Part shown: positions 1 to 7,335 of the stretch, piece after piece
Numbering within the stretch: position 1 is the first letter of the stretch
How the letters are laid out: the number at the start of each line of letters is the position of its first letter
NCBI GenBank assembly: GCA_031426815.1
Contig: JASJPG010000140.1
Coordinates: 1 to 18,344, forward strand
Length of the DNA: 18,344 nt
Source of the DNA: PFJX01 sp031426815
GTDB lineage: Bacteria; Pseudomonadota; Gammaproteobacteria; Burkholderiales; Thiobacillaceae
Direction: 5' to 3'
Made by a program: the position numbers and the translations under genes
The notes under the pieces: generated by a model
The model's input: only the letters and a program-made list of their open reading frames with translations
The model's database searches: none
What the model was told of the DNA's origin: nothing

Positions 1-225
1 GGGCGGCAACAGACAAACCAAACCTACTGCTACCGCGCCACATCTCTACTCTACCTGGAGAGATCATTCGATGCCTGAGTAAGCAGTCATTGGCGAATGG
101 CCGATATCAGGTTGGAACGGCTGTCGGATCAGGCCGATCAGCAAATGGATGTGTTGCCGGGCGTCACGTCGACGGAGGCCTCAAGTCAGCGCTCGAACCT
201 TGACGACACTCGGCCGCTGTTCGGT
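1..225. other. Left-edge non-coding stretch
   Basis: No convincing gene is seen on either strand between the window edge and the stop codon of the ABC transporter gene. The open frame starting near position 97 mostly lies antisense to the ABC gene and resembles no known protein. An ATG at 71-73 preceded by GGAGAG meets a stop after only three codons. No strong terminator hairpin with a T-run follows the ABC stop. Confidence 0.5.
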
Positions 226-2031
226 TTACGCGGCGGGTTGCGCTTCTTCCCGCTGTTGCAGCCGCCACATCGCCGCGTAGCGTCCATCCAGCACCAGCAG
301 CGCGGCGTGGTTGCCGCGTTCGACGATACGGCCGTTTTCCAGCACCAGGATTTCGTCGGCGTCGACCACGGTGGACAAACGATGCGCGATGACTAGCGTG
401 GTGCGGTTTTCCGAGATGCGCGTCAGTTCGTGCTGGATGGCTTGTTCGGTGCCGCTGTCGAGCGAGGAGGTGGCTTCGTCGAACACCAGGATCGGCGGGT
501 TTTTCAGGATCGCGCGGGCGATGGCGACGCGCTGTTTTTCGCCGCCGGAGAGTTTCAGGCCGCGTTCGCCGACGAGGGAATCGTAACCATCCGGCAGGCC
601 TTCGATGAAGCGGTCGAGATGCGCGGCGCGGGCGGCTTCGAGCACTTCTTCCCGGCTCGCTTCCGGGCGGCCGTAGGCGATGTTGTGGTACAGCGTGTCG
701 TTGAACAGCACGGTGTCCTGCGGCACGATGCCGATGCTTTTACGCAGGCTGGCCTGGGTGACCTGGCGGATGTCCTGGCCATCGACGCGGATGCAGCCGC
801 TGCTGACGTCGAAGAAGCGGAACAACAGGCGCGACAGCGTCGATTTGCCGGCGCCGCTGGCGCCCACCACGGCGAGCTTGCGGCCGGCAGGGATGGTGAA
901 GCTGACCTCGTGCAGGATCGGCCGGCGTGGGTCGTAGGCGAAGCCAACCCGCTCGAAGCAGACCTCACCCTGGCTTGCCGCCAGCGGCCGCGCGTCGGCG
1001 GCGTCGGCGATTTCGGGCGGTTTGTGCAGCAGGCCGAACAGTTTTTCCATGTCGGTCAGCGCGTTGCGGATTTCGCGGTAGACGGTGCCGAGAAAGTTGA
1101 GCGGGATGAACAGCTGGATCAGGTAGGCGTTGACCAGCACCAGGTCGCCCAGTGTCATGCTCTGGTTGGCGACGCCTTGCGCGGCCAGACCCATCATCGC
1201 GGTGACGCCGACGGCGATGATGAAAGACTGGCCGGCATTCAGCCAGGCCAGCGAGATCTCGCTTTGCACCGAGGCGTCCTCGGCGCGGCGCAGGTCGGCT
1301 TTCAGACGGTCGGCTTCGTATTGCTCGTTGTTGAAATACTTCACCGTCTCGTAGTTGAGCAAGCTGTCGATCGCGCGCGCATTGGCGGCGGCCTCGGTCT
1401 CGTTCATCGCGCGGCGGTATTGCAGGCGCCAGTTGGTGATCGCGACCGTGAAGGCGATGTACACCGCCAGCGTCATCAGCGTGATGGCGCCGAACCAGGG
1501 GTCGTATTTGACGAACAGCACGCCGGCCACCATCAGAATTTCCAGCAGCGTCGGGCCGATGTTGAACAGCGTGAAGTTGATCAGGAAGCGGATCGAGCGG
1601 GCGCCGCGTTCGATATCGACAGCGAGGCCGCCGGTGCGGCGTTCGAGGTGAAAGCGCAGCGATTGCGCATGCAGGTGCTGGAACACGTCGTGGATGACGC
1701 CGCGCATGGCGCGTTGCAGGACGCGGGCGAAGAGGGCGTCACGCAGTTCGGTGAGGCCGGTGTTGCCGAAACGGAGCAGGCCGTACAGCACGATCAGGAT
1801 CAGCGGCAGCGCGAGGCTAACTGCATCGGGATGTTCCAGGTGATCGACGATTTCCTTCAACACCAGCGGCACCGAGACGTTGGCGAGCTTGGCGCACAAA
1901 AGCAGGCCGAAGGCGGCGATGACGCGGTTCTTGTATTGCCAGACGTAAGGGAACAGCGACCAGGCGGCACGCCACTGGCTGGCGGTGGTGCGCGCGGTCA
2001 TGCTGTCGGCGCTGAGGCGATGGTGGGACAT
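226..2031 (-). CDS. Atm1-type ABC exporter half-transporter (fused membrane and ATPase domains)
   Basis: This 601-aa protein is an inner-membrane ABC half-transporter that should work as a homodimer. Residues 30-330 form the six-helix membrane domain. It carries the Atm1/ABCB7 family segment around residues 201-233 (an arginine-rich stretch, then MNETEAAANARAIDSLLNYE and VKYF) and the LNAGQ motif at 264-268, which in this family lines the glutathione-derivative binding site. The ATPase domain is complete: Walker A GASGAGKST at 390-398, signature LSGGEKQ at 494-500, Walker B ILVFDEA at 514-520 and H-loop His550. Known relatives export glutathione-linked sulfur or metal species and support Fe-S or heavy-metal homeostasis; the substrate here is inferred from family only. 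The ATG at 2031 was chosen because it gives the full N-terminus; its ribosome site is weak and a second ATG lies ten codons in. It lies 81 bp downstream of the GGDEF-EAL gene on the same strand, so co-transcription is possible. Confidence 0.93.
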   Translation of the reverse strand: MSHHRLSADSMTARTTASQWRAAWSLFPYVWQYKNRVIAAFGLLLCAKLANVSVPLVLKEIVDHLEHPDAVSLALPLILIVLYGLLRFGNTGLTELRDALFARVLQRAMRGVIHDVFQHLHAQSLRFHLERRTGGLAVDIERGARSIRFLINFTLFNIGPTLLEILMVAGVLFVKYDPWFGAITLMTLAVYIAFTVAITNWRLQYRRAMNETEAAANARAIDSLLNYETVKYFNNEQYEADRLKADLRRAEDASVQSEISLAWLNAGQSFIIAVGVTAMMGLAAQGVANQSMTLGDLVLVNAYLIQLFIPLNFLGTVYREIRNALTDMEKLFGLLHKPPEIADAADARPLAASQGEVCFERVGFAYDPRRPILHEVSFTIPAGRKLAVVGASGAGKSTLSRLLFRFFDVSSGCIRVDGQDIRQVTQASLRKSIGIVPQDTVLFNDTLYHNIAYGRPEASREEVLEAARAAHLDRFIEGLPDGYDSLVGERGLKLSGGEKQRVAIARAILKNPPILVFDEATSSLDSGTEQAIQHELTRISENRTTLVIAHRLSTVVDADEILVLENGRIVERGNHAALLVLDGRYAAMWRLQQREEAQPAA

Positions 2032-2076
2032 GACGGGCTAAGCAGAGGAAACGGAGCGCCATTGTCCCGGAATGCG

Positions 2077-2092
2077 CGGCGCTTGCGCGCCG
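2077..2092 (-). terminator. Small GC hairpin between regulator and ABC genes (weak terminator candidate)
   Basis: A perfect inverted repeat CGGCGC-ttgc-GCGCCG (6-bp stem, 4-base loop) lies in the 81-bp gap after the stop of the GGDEF-EAL gene and before the ABC gene start. There is no T-run on the minus-strand side, so it does not meet the usual criteria for an intrinsic terminator. It could be a weak pause site or chance in GC-rich DNA. Confidence 0.2.
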
Positions 2093-2112
2093 AATGGATC
2101 AAACCGTCCGGC

Positions 2113-4281
2113 TCAAACCGGCTGGCTCGAATCGCGGGTCAGGATCTCGGTGGCTGCGTCGGCCTGCACCGCGCGGCTGAAGAAGAAGCCTTGATAGGTG
2201 TCGCAGCCGAGTTTCTGCAGGTAGTCGAGTTGCTCGCGCGTCTCGACGCCTTCGGCGACGACTTTCAGCTTGAGCCCCTTCGCCATCGCGGCGATGCCGG
2301 CGACGATGGTGCTGCCGTTGTTCATGTGGCCGTTGAGGTCGTGGATGAAGCTGCGGTCGATCTTGATCGTGTTGATCGGCAGTTTCTTCAGGTAGGACAG
2401 CGAGGAGTAGCCGGTGCCGAAGTCGTCGATGGAAATCTCGACGCCCATTTCCGCCAGCTTGCGCAGCTTGCCGATGGCACCGTCCATGTCGCGCATCAGC
2501 GTGCTTTCGGTGATCTCGATTTCGATGCCTTGCCCGTCCGCCATGTGTTTGTGCAGGCAGTGCAGGAATTTCTCGACGAATTGCGGGTGCTCGATCTGGC
2601 GGGCGGACAGGTTGATCGCCATCGTGATCGGCGGCAGATCCGAGTCGCGCCAGAGTTTGGCCTGGCGGCAGGCAGCGCCCATGACCCATTCGCTGATCGG
2701 CGTGATCAGGCCGGATTCTTCGGCGATCGGGATGAAATCGTTCGGCAACACCATGCCGCGGGTCGGGTGGTTCCACCGGATCAGCGCCTCCATGCCGCGC
2801 AGGCGCTGGCTTTCGACGGCGACCTGGGGTTGATAGAACACCTCGAACTCTTTCTTTTCCAGCGCGTGGCGCATCTCGTTTTCGACCGCCAGGCGGCCGG
2901 TGAACGATTTGTGCAGATCCTGCGTGAAGAATTTGTAGTCGTTCCGGCCGTGATCCTTGGCGTGGTACATGGCGATATCGGCATGCTTGATCAGCGTTTC
3001 GATGTTGTCGCCGTCGTCCGGGTAGATCGCGATGCCGATACTCATGCCGGCATACAGCTCGTTGCCTTCGATGTTGAACGGCTGCTTCAGCGAGGCGATG
3101 ATTTTCTGGGCGATGTAGGCGGCGTTGTCGCGCGAGCGGATATGCGGCAGCAGCAGCATGAACTCGTCGCCGCCGATGCGCGACAGCGTGTCACCCTCGC
3201 GCAGGCTGCTGCGCAGACGTTGTGCCAGCGCCTGCAGCAAACCGTCGCCGACAAGATGGCCGAGCGTGTCGTTGACCACCTTGAAGTGGTCCATGTCGAG
3301 GAACAGCGTCGCCATGGTCTGGCCGTGGCGCTTGGCATACACCATGGCCTGGCCGAGGCGGTCCTTGAACAGCGAGCGGTTGGGCAGGCCGGTGAGCAGG
3401 TCGTGATAGGCCTGGAAGGCGATGGTCGCTTCCGCCTGCTTGCGCGCGCTGATGTCGCGCGCGACGCCGTAGGTGCCGAGAAATTCGCCCATGCCCAGGT
3501 TGGTCGGGCGGTACATGCCCATTGCGGACAGTTCGACGACGACACGTTGATCGGAGGTCCGCTCGGTCAGACTGCTGAGCAGATCGTCCTTGCGGCGCAG
3601 CAGCAATTCCAAATTGCGCGTGGCGCGTTCGCCGGTGCGGCGTTCGTTGAAGTGGTAGAGCGCGTTATCCATTTGATCCGGCGCGATCAGCGTGGTGTAG
3701 TCGCGGCCGATCAGTTCGCCCGGCATGTAGCCCAGCGTGCCGACGATGCTGTCGTTGAGATAGGTGAAGCGGCCGCCGGCATCGAGCGTGTAGATGACAT
3801 CCGGCGAGGTGTTCACCAGCAGGCGGTGCCACTGCTCGGATTGTTCGAGCTGATGCACCATGCGCGCGTTGTCGCGTTCGAGTTGCAGTTTCTGTACGAC
3901 GTTGCGTACCGTCTTGATCAGCTCTTCCGGCTCGTAGGGTTTGCGCAGGTAGTCGTAGGCGCCCAGGCGCAACGATTGAATGGCGGATTCGATCTGGCTG
4001 TCGCCGCTGGCTACGATGATCCGGCAGCTCGGATGATGCGCGCGGATGTAGGCCATGATTTCGTGCCCATTGCCGTCGGGCAGACGCAGATCCAGCAGGG
4101 CGAGGTCGTAACTACGTACGGCCAGCAGCGCGAAGGCTTGCGCGGCGGTGAGCGCGGCGTCGATGCTGTGCACATGTTGCGACAGCAGCAGACGCGTGCT
4201 TTCCAGGTAGCGCGGTTCGTCCTCCACGATCAGCAGGCTGATCAGTGACTGGTTCGAGCCTGCGACCGCGTGACCATGCAT
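2113..4281 (-). CDS. Response regulator with PAS, GGDEF and EAL domains (cyclic-di-GMP turnover)
   Basis: This 722-aa cytoplasmic protein (from ATG 4281) has, in order: REC (about 14-130) with acidic pocket E20-D21, phosphoacceptor Asp64 in LLDLRLPDG and Lys114 in RKP; a short coiled linker; PAS (about 150-285); GGDEF (about 290-455) and EAL (about 465-715). The diguanylate cyclase site is intact (GGDEF at 370-374), with an RxxD inhibitory site (REGD, 361-364) five residues before it. The phosphodiesterase site also looks intact: E498 of EAL, N557, E589, DDFGTGYSS from 619, K640, E677 and Q697. Both activities are therefore possible, and phosphorylation plus the PAS ligand probably sets the balance. 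ATG 4281 is preferred over a TTG at 4347 because AAGGG stands eight bases before it; the extra 22 residues are not REC-like. The gene follows the kinase gene by 62 bp, and its ribosome site lies in a predicted hairpin. Confidence 0.93.
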   Translation of the reverse strand: MHGHAVAGSNQSLISLLIVEDEPRYLESTRLLLSQHVHSIDAALTAAQAFALLAVRSYDLALLDLRLPDGNGHEIMAYIRAHHPSCRIIVASGDSQIESAIQSLRLGAYDYLRKPYEPEELIKTVRNVVQKLQLERDNARMVHQLEQSEQWHRLLVNTSPDVIYTLDAGGRFTYLNDSIVGTLGYMPGELIGRDYTTLIAPDQMDNALYHFNERRTGERATRNLELLLRRKDDLLSSLTERTSDQRVVVELSAMGMYRPTNLGMGEFLGTYGVARDISARKQAEATIAFQAYHDLLTGLPNRSLFKDRLGQAMVYAKRHGQTMATLFLDMDHFKVVNDTLGHLVGDGLLQALAQRLRSSLREGDTLSRIGGDEFMLLLPHIRSRDNAAYIAQKIIASLKQPFNIEGNELYAGMSIGIAIYPDDGDNIETLIKHADIAMYHAKDHGRNDYKFFTQDLHKSFTGRLAVENEMRHALEKKEFEVFYQPQVAVESQRLRGMEALIRWNHPTRGMVLPNDFIPIAEESGLITPISEWVMGAACRQAKLWRDSDLPPITMAINLSARQIEHPQFVEKFLHCLHKHMADGQGIEIEITESTLMRDMDGAIGKLRKLAEMGVEISIDDFGTGYSSLSYLKKLPINTIKIDRSFIHDLNGHMNNGSTIVAGIAAMAKGLKLKVVAEGVETREQLDYLQKLGCDTYQGFFFSRAVQADAATEILTRDSSQPV

Positions 4282-4284
4282 CGG

Positions 4285-4325
4285 ATAACCCTTCGATTCG
4301 TCTGGGATTAACGTGTAAGGGTTAT
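4285..4325 (-). promoter_or_regulatory. Predicted mRNA hairpin hiding the regulator's ribosome binding site
   Basis: On the minus strand, ATAACCCTT (4325-4317) is perfectly complementary to AAGGGTTAT (4293-4285), giving a 9-bp stem with a 23-base loop. The second arm contains the AAGGG that should serve as the ribosome site for ATG 4281, so the folded form would block initiation. A near copy, AAGGGCTAT (4344-4336, one mismatch), starts on the last base of the kinase stop codon (TGA 4346-4344) and could pair with the same ATAACCCTT arm, freeing the ribosome site. The complementarity is directly visible; the switching role is inferred. Confidence 0.5.
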
Positions 4326-4343
4326 ATCTGAAGACATAGCCCT

Positions 4344-6347
4344 TCAATTCGCCGGCAATGATATCTGGAATGTCGTACCGGATGCACCGGTCTTGAAGGT
4401 AATGCTGCCTTCCATCGCCTGCGTCAGCGAATTGACGATGGAAAGGCCGAGACCGGCGTGGCCGTCGCCTTTGGCGGAGTCGAGCGGGTCGAAGATCTGG
4501 TCGGCGACATCGGGCGGAATGCCGGGGCCGGAATCGGCAACAAGAATTTCGATGAAGTGTTCGTGGCGGTGATTCGACAAGGCGGCAGTCTCGATGCGTA
4601 CCGTTCCGCCGGCCGGCGTTGCTTCGATCGCATTGAGCATCAGGTTAAGCACAATTTGTTTCAGCTTGTCGCGGTCGTTGCTGAGGCGGTCCAGTCCCGG
4701 CGTCAGCTGGGTGGAGACCTGGATGCCTTTGCCTTGCCAGGTTGGCTGCGTGACCTTGACCAGATCCTGGATCAGCGCGTTGAGGTCGGAGGCTTCGTTC
4801 AGCCGGCCGGGCTCGACGTCGTCGTGAGTCAGGCCGCGCACGATGCGCACGATGCGGTCGAGCTCTTCGTAGATGATGCGCAGCTCGTCGGAAATGGGCG
4901 CGTCGTCGCCCAGCTTGACCTTCAGGATGGCCAGGTAATTCTTGATGATGCCGAGCGGATTGTTGATCTCGTGCGCGGCCCGTCGCACCCGCGCCGGCAA
5001 GCCATCGCCCTGTTCATCCGGATAGCCGTTGCCGGTTTCGACGATGATGCTCTGCACTGGCGTGCGGCCGGCCAGTTCGCCCATGCGGGCGTAGTGTTTC
5101 GGCATCGCGGCGACGGTGGCGATGGCCGAGGCGCTGCCGCAAACCAGCAGCACGCCCTGACTCGCGCCTTCGCCGACCGGGATGGCGACGAGTCCGTCGG
5201 AATCGGCCTGGCGGATCAGCTGCAGGTCGAGCACGGCGGCATCGTTGCCGTTGCTTTCCAGCACGACGACGGCGGAGCGCGTGAACAACGCGCGGACGGC
5301 TGCGGTTTTGCTGCCTTCGACGCGAATCGAAACCGGCGGGGCGGTGTGGCTGCCGAGAGCGCTGGCTTCGAGGAAGCTGGTGCGCTTGTTCAGTTTCAGG
5401 TAGATCGGGTCGGCCAGACCCTCCTGGCTGGCGAGCAGATTGGCCAGGGTCAGGATGGCGGTTTCGCTGTTTTCGTGCATCGCGCTGGCGGCAAGTTCGA
5501 GCTGGTTGTAGCGGATCAGCTCCAGCGCCATTTCGCCGACCTGCTTGCAACCGTTTTCGGCATAGATGGCGCCAACCGTTTGTTCCGCTTTATTAAACAT
5601 TTCCCCTAGGGCTTTCTGGTCAATTTTCGCGGCCAAGAATAGCTCATCCAGCAGCGAAATTTCAGATTTGCTCGTGCTTGCGGCAGCGCCGAGCTGGGCC
5701 AGTCGATGTGCCGCCACCGCCAACTGCACGAGCGGTGCGGCATCGCGCAGACGTGCGGCGGGTTCATGCAGATAACGCAACGCGTCCGGCAGGAAGGTGC
5801 GCAATGGCAAGCGGTCCAGCGCCGCCTGGCTGGCTTGCAGGGCTTGCGCGGCATCGACAACGTCGCTGGCAAGCGCATGCGAAAAGCCGGGCAACCAGAC
5901 CAGCAAGCCGGCCAGCCAGGCTTCGTCCGGGCTCGGGTAATCGATCGCTTCCGCCAGCAGGCGGCTCAACACGGCGCTGCGCAAGGCCAGACGCCAGATT
6001 GCGTCCTGCGCGTCGTTGGGTGCGCGGGCGAGTTGTTCGGTTGCGGCCGTGGTCGCGATGCCTTTCAGCGTGCAGGCGTCGAGTTCGTCGAGCAGATCGG
6101 CATGGGTGAAAAATGCGCTGGCCGAGCTCAACGACTCGCCCGCATGCGATTGCGCATAAGCCTCCAGCGCCCGCAAGGCCAGCACCGGATCGAGCACCAG
6201 CAGGTTCGCGGTGTCGCTTTCCAGTTCTTTGCGTCCGCCCAGTTCGCCGAGCAGATGCGCCAGTACGCCGGTATGGCAGATGAATGCCCGTGCCGATCCC
6301 GGGGCGGATTCGGTTTTCTGGACAGGGGGGCGAGCAGAGCGCGGCAC
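4344..6347 (-). CDS. Soluble histidine kinase with degenerate HDOD-like N-terminus
   Basis: This 667-aa protein has no membrane segment. Residues about 20-240 look like an HDOD domain (LVLDPVLALRALEAY at 50-64, and the AWLAGLLVWLP segment where family members often have GLLHDIG), but the His-Asp pair is absent. Residues about 265-435 resemble a GAF-type sensor fold, with lower certainty. The kinase core is clear: H-box HEINNPLG with phospho-acceptor His459, N-box LNLMLNAIEA with Asn572, G1 DSGPGIP from 605 and G2 AGLGLSIVNS at 631-640. It should autophosphorylate and pass phosphate to the REC domain encoded directly downstream. The start is GTG 6347. An in-frame TAA lies 24 bases upstream of it and no ATG follows until the middle of the gene, so GTG is the best choice although no good ribosome site precedes it. 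The signal sensed is unknown; a cytoplasmic or redox/metabolic input is a guess. Confidence 0.88.
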   Translation of the reverse strand: MPRSARPPVQKTESAPGSARAFICHTGVLAHLLGELGGRKELESDTANLLVLDPVLALRALEAYAQSHAGESLSSASAFFTHADLLDELDACTLKGIATTAATEQLARAPNDAQDAIWRLALRSAVLSRLLAEAIDYPSPDEAWLAGLLVWLPGFSHALASDVVDAAQALQASQAALDRLPLRTFLPDALRYLHEPAARLRDAAPLVQLAVAAHRLAQLGAAASTSKSEISLLDELFLAAKIDQKALGEMFNKAEQTVGAIYAENGCKQVGEMALELIRYNQLELAASAMHENSETAILTLANLLASQEGLADPIYLKLNKRTSFLEASALGSHTAPPVSIRVEGSKTAAVRALFTRSAVVVLESNGNDAAVLDLQLIRQADSDGLVAIPVGEGASQGVLLVCGSASAIATVAAMPKHYARMGELAGRTPVQSIIVETGNGYPDEQGDGLPARVRRAAHEINNPLGIIKNYLAILKVKLGDDAPISDELRIIYEELDRIVRIVRGLTHDDVEPGRLNEASDLNALIQDLVKVTQPTWQGKGIQVSTQLTPGLDRLSNDRDKLKQIVLNLMLNAIEATPAGGTVRIETAALSNHRHEHFIEILVADSGPGIPPDVADQIFDPLDSAKGDGHAGLGLSIVNSLTQAMEGSITFKTGASGTTFQISLPAN

Positions 6348-6600
6348 GGCGTTTATCGGAGATTGGACTTAGGGGGGATACAGCAAGCAGCGTGCCATTT
6401 TTGCCGACCGTGCGCGGATAAAGCTTGTTACCGCGCCGGCAGGCCGCGTGCGCGGGGCGTCCGCGCCGGGTTCGCGTGACCGGATTCGCCGGCGTTGCCG
6501 ATAAATCGGCGCGTGCCTGTTGGCTTCTCGACTGGCGTGACGAAAAATTCCCGGCGCTAGTGTGGTGTTGCACGCTGTCTGGAACTTATGGAAACAGTCT
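6348..6600. other. Upstream region of the kinase gene; no gene seen
   Basis: This 253-bp stretch should hold the promoter of the kinase gene on the minus strand. An open frame crosses it, but it runs mainly in a different frame inside the kinase gene and looks spurious. I could not identify convincing -35/-10 hexamers, an operator palindrome or an RNA gene. Confidence 0.4.
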
Positions 6601-6732
6601 GTAGGGCGGAAAAGCGTAGCGCACCCGCAAGGGGCACGCCGGATCCGTAAGCTGCTAAAGCAGCAACGACTCCGCTGCCTTCCGCCATTGCCCGCTGCAT
6701 ACGGCGGAAGGCGCTGCGCTTTTCCGCCCTAC
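6601..6732. repeat. 132-bp palindromic repeat element (REP/MITE-like)
   Basis: The ends are 22-bp inverted repeats with one mismatch (6601-6622 and 6711-6732, beginning GTAGGGCGGAAAAGCG). Inside are a perfect 10-bp inverted pair GCCTTCCGCC / GGCGGAAGGC (6677-6686 and 6703-6712) and a small hairpin GCTGC-taaa-GCAGC (6651-6664). No target-site duplication is obvious and no protein is encoded. I recall GGCGGAA…TTCCGCCCTAC palindromes as dispersed repeats in proteobacterial genomes, but copy number cannot be seen here. It sits 23 bp after the darP stop codon and may shape the 3' end of that transcript. Confidence 0.75.
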
Positions 6733-6755
6733 CCAGGGTAAATGCAGGCCGGCTG

Positions 6756-7265
6756 CTAGACCGTGGGTTCGCTCAACTCGCGCAAAAGCTTGAACAGCGC
6801 GCGGCTCGACTTCGGCGGTTTCGACTCGGCGGCTTCCTTGCGCGCATTGCGGATCAATTGGCGGAATTGCTGGACGTCGGTGTCGGGGTGCAGCACCAGC
6901 CACTCGTTCAACGCCGGGTCGCTCTCGATCAGGCGGGTGCGCCAGGTTTCCAGCGCGTGAAACGCCGCTTTGGTGACATTCGATTCGCCGCGAATCACCG
7001 CGAGTTGCTGATCGATCGGTTCGACTTCGACATCGCGCATGACCTTGCCGATGTACTGCATCTGGCGTCGGATGCCTTCGTGACTGGTCAGCCGCTTGGC
7101 TTCCAGCAACGCGTCCAGCAGTTTTTCCGGCAAATTCATCTTCTTCAACTGGTCGCGCGAAAGCGCGAACAATTCCTTGCCCAGGCCTTGCAGCGCGGTG
7201 CTTTCGCGCTTGCGCTGGCTTTTGCTGACGAGGTGTTCGCCGTCTTCGAAATCTTGATCTTGCAT
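6756..7265 (-). CDS. darP: Ribosome-associated protein DarP/YjgA (DUF615)
   Basis: This 169-aa protein belongs to the YjgA/DarP family, whose E. coli member associates with the large ribosomal subunit and aids its late assembly. Family landmarks visible are VSKSQRKRESTALQGLG near the N-terminus, RRQMQYIGKVMRDVE at about 66-80, and FRQLIRNARKEA at about 134-145. The protein is highly charged, helical and lacks a signal peptide or membrane segment. Length is close to the usual 170-185 residues. The reading frame stays open upstream to 7535, but that extension is antisense to pmbA and unlike the family, so ATG 7265 was chosen. It diverges from pmbA across about 70 bp, the same arrangement as yjgA-pmbA in E. 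coli, which supports both calls. Confidence 0.93.
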   Translation of the reverse strand: MQDQDFEDGEHLVSKSQRKRESTALQGLGKELFALSRDQLKKMNLPEKLLDALLEAKRLTSHEGIRRQMQYIGKVMRDVEVEPIDQQLAVIRGESNVTKAAFHALETWRTRLIESDPALNEWLVLHPDTDVQQFRQLIRNARKEAAESKPPKSSRALFKLLRELSEPTV

Positions 7266-7335
7266 AGTTACGCTACCGGGAGCCAGGAAATGGGTTGGTA
7301 TCATAACGACTTTGCCGATTCCCTCAGGTCCAGCC
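7266..7335. promoter_or_regulatory. Shared divergent promoter region of darP and pmbA
   Basis: This 70-bp gap lies between the darP start codon and the chosen pmbA start codon, so promoters for both genes must lie in or next to it unless they overlap the coding ends. TATCAT at 7299-7304 (plus) overlaps TATGAT at 7305-7300 (minus), and both resemble a -10 box. Neither has a good -35 hexamer at normal spacing, so no precise promoter is assigned. Confidence 0.4.
7326..7329 (+). promoter_or_regulatory. Ribosome binding site that decides the pmbA start
   Basis: AGGT stands six bases before GTG 7336. No comparable purine-rich site precedes the alternative TTG at 7312, which supports GTG 7336 as the initiation codon. 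Confidence 0.5.

Noticed and set aside
71..82. ATG preceded by GGAGAG near the left edge, as a possible gene start.
   Set aside because: The frame stops after three codons, too short to support as a gene or leader peptide.
430..4248. A 1,272-codon open frame on the plus strand spanning two genes.
   Set aside because: It is antisense to the ABC transporter and REC-PAS-GGDEF-EAL genes, both with full family motifs. Its product is a monotonous Asp/Val/Gln/His/Ala-rich sequence, typical of the reverse strand of GC-rich coding DNA.
4282..4347. N-terminal extension of the regulator from TTG 4347, giving a TTGA overlap with the kinase stop codon.
   Set aside because: The 22 added residues are not REC-like, no ribosome site precedes the TTG, and ATG 4281 has AAGGG at good spacing. 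It remains possible that a few ribosomes restart there.
7299..7305. Overlapping -10-like boxes TATCAT and TATGAT in the darP-pmbA gap as exact promoters.
   Set aside because: Neither has a convincing -35 hexamer at 16-18 bp spacing, so they are only mentioned within the divergent region.
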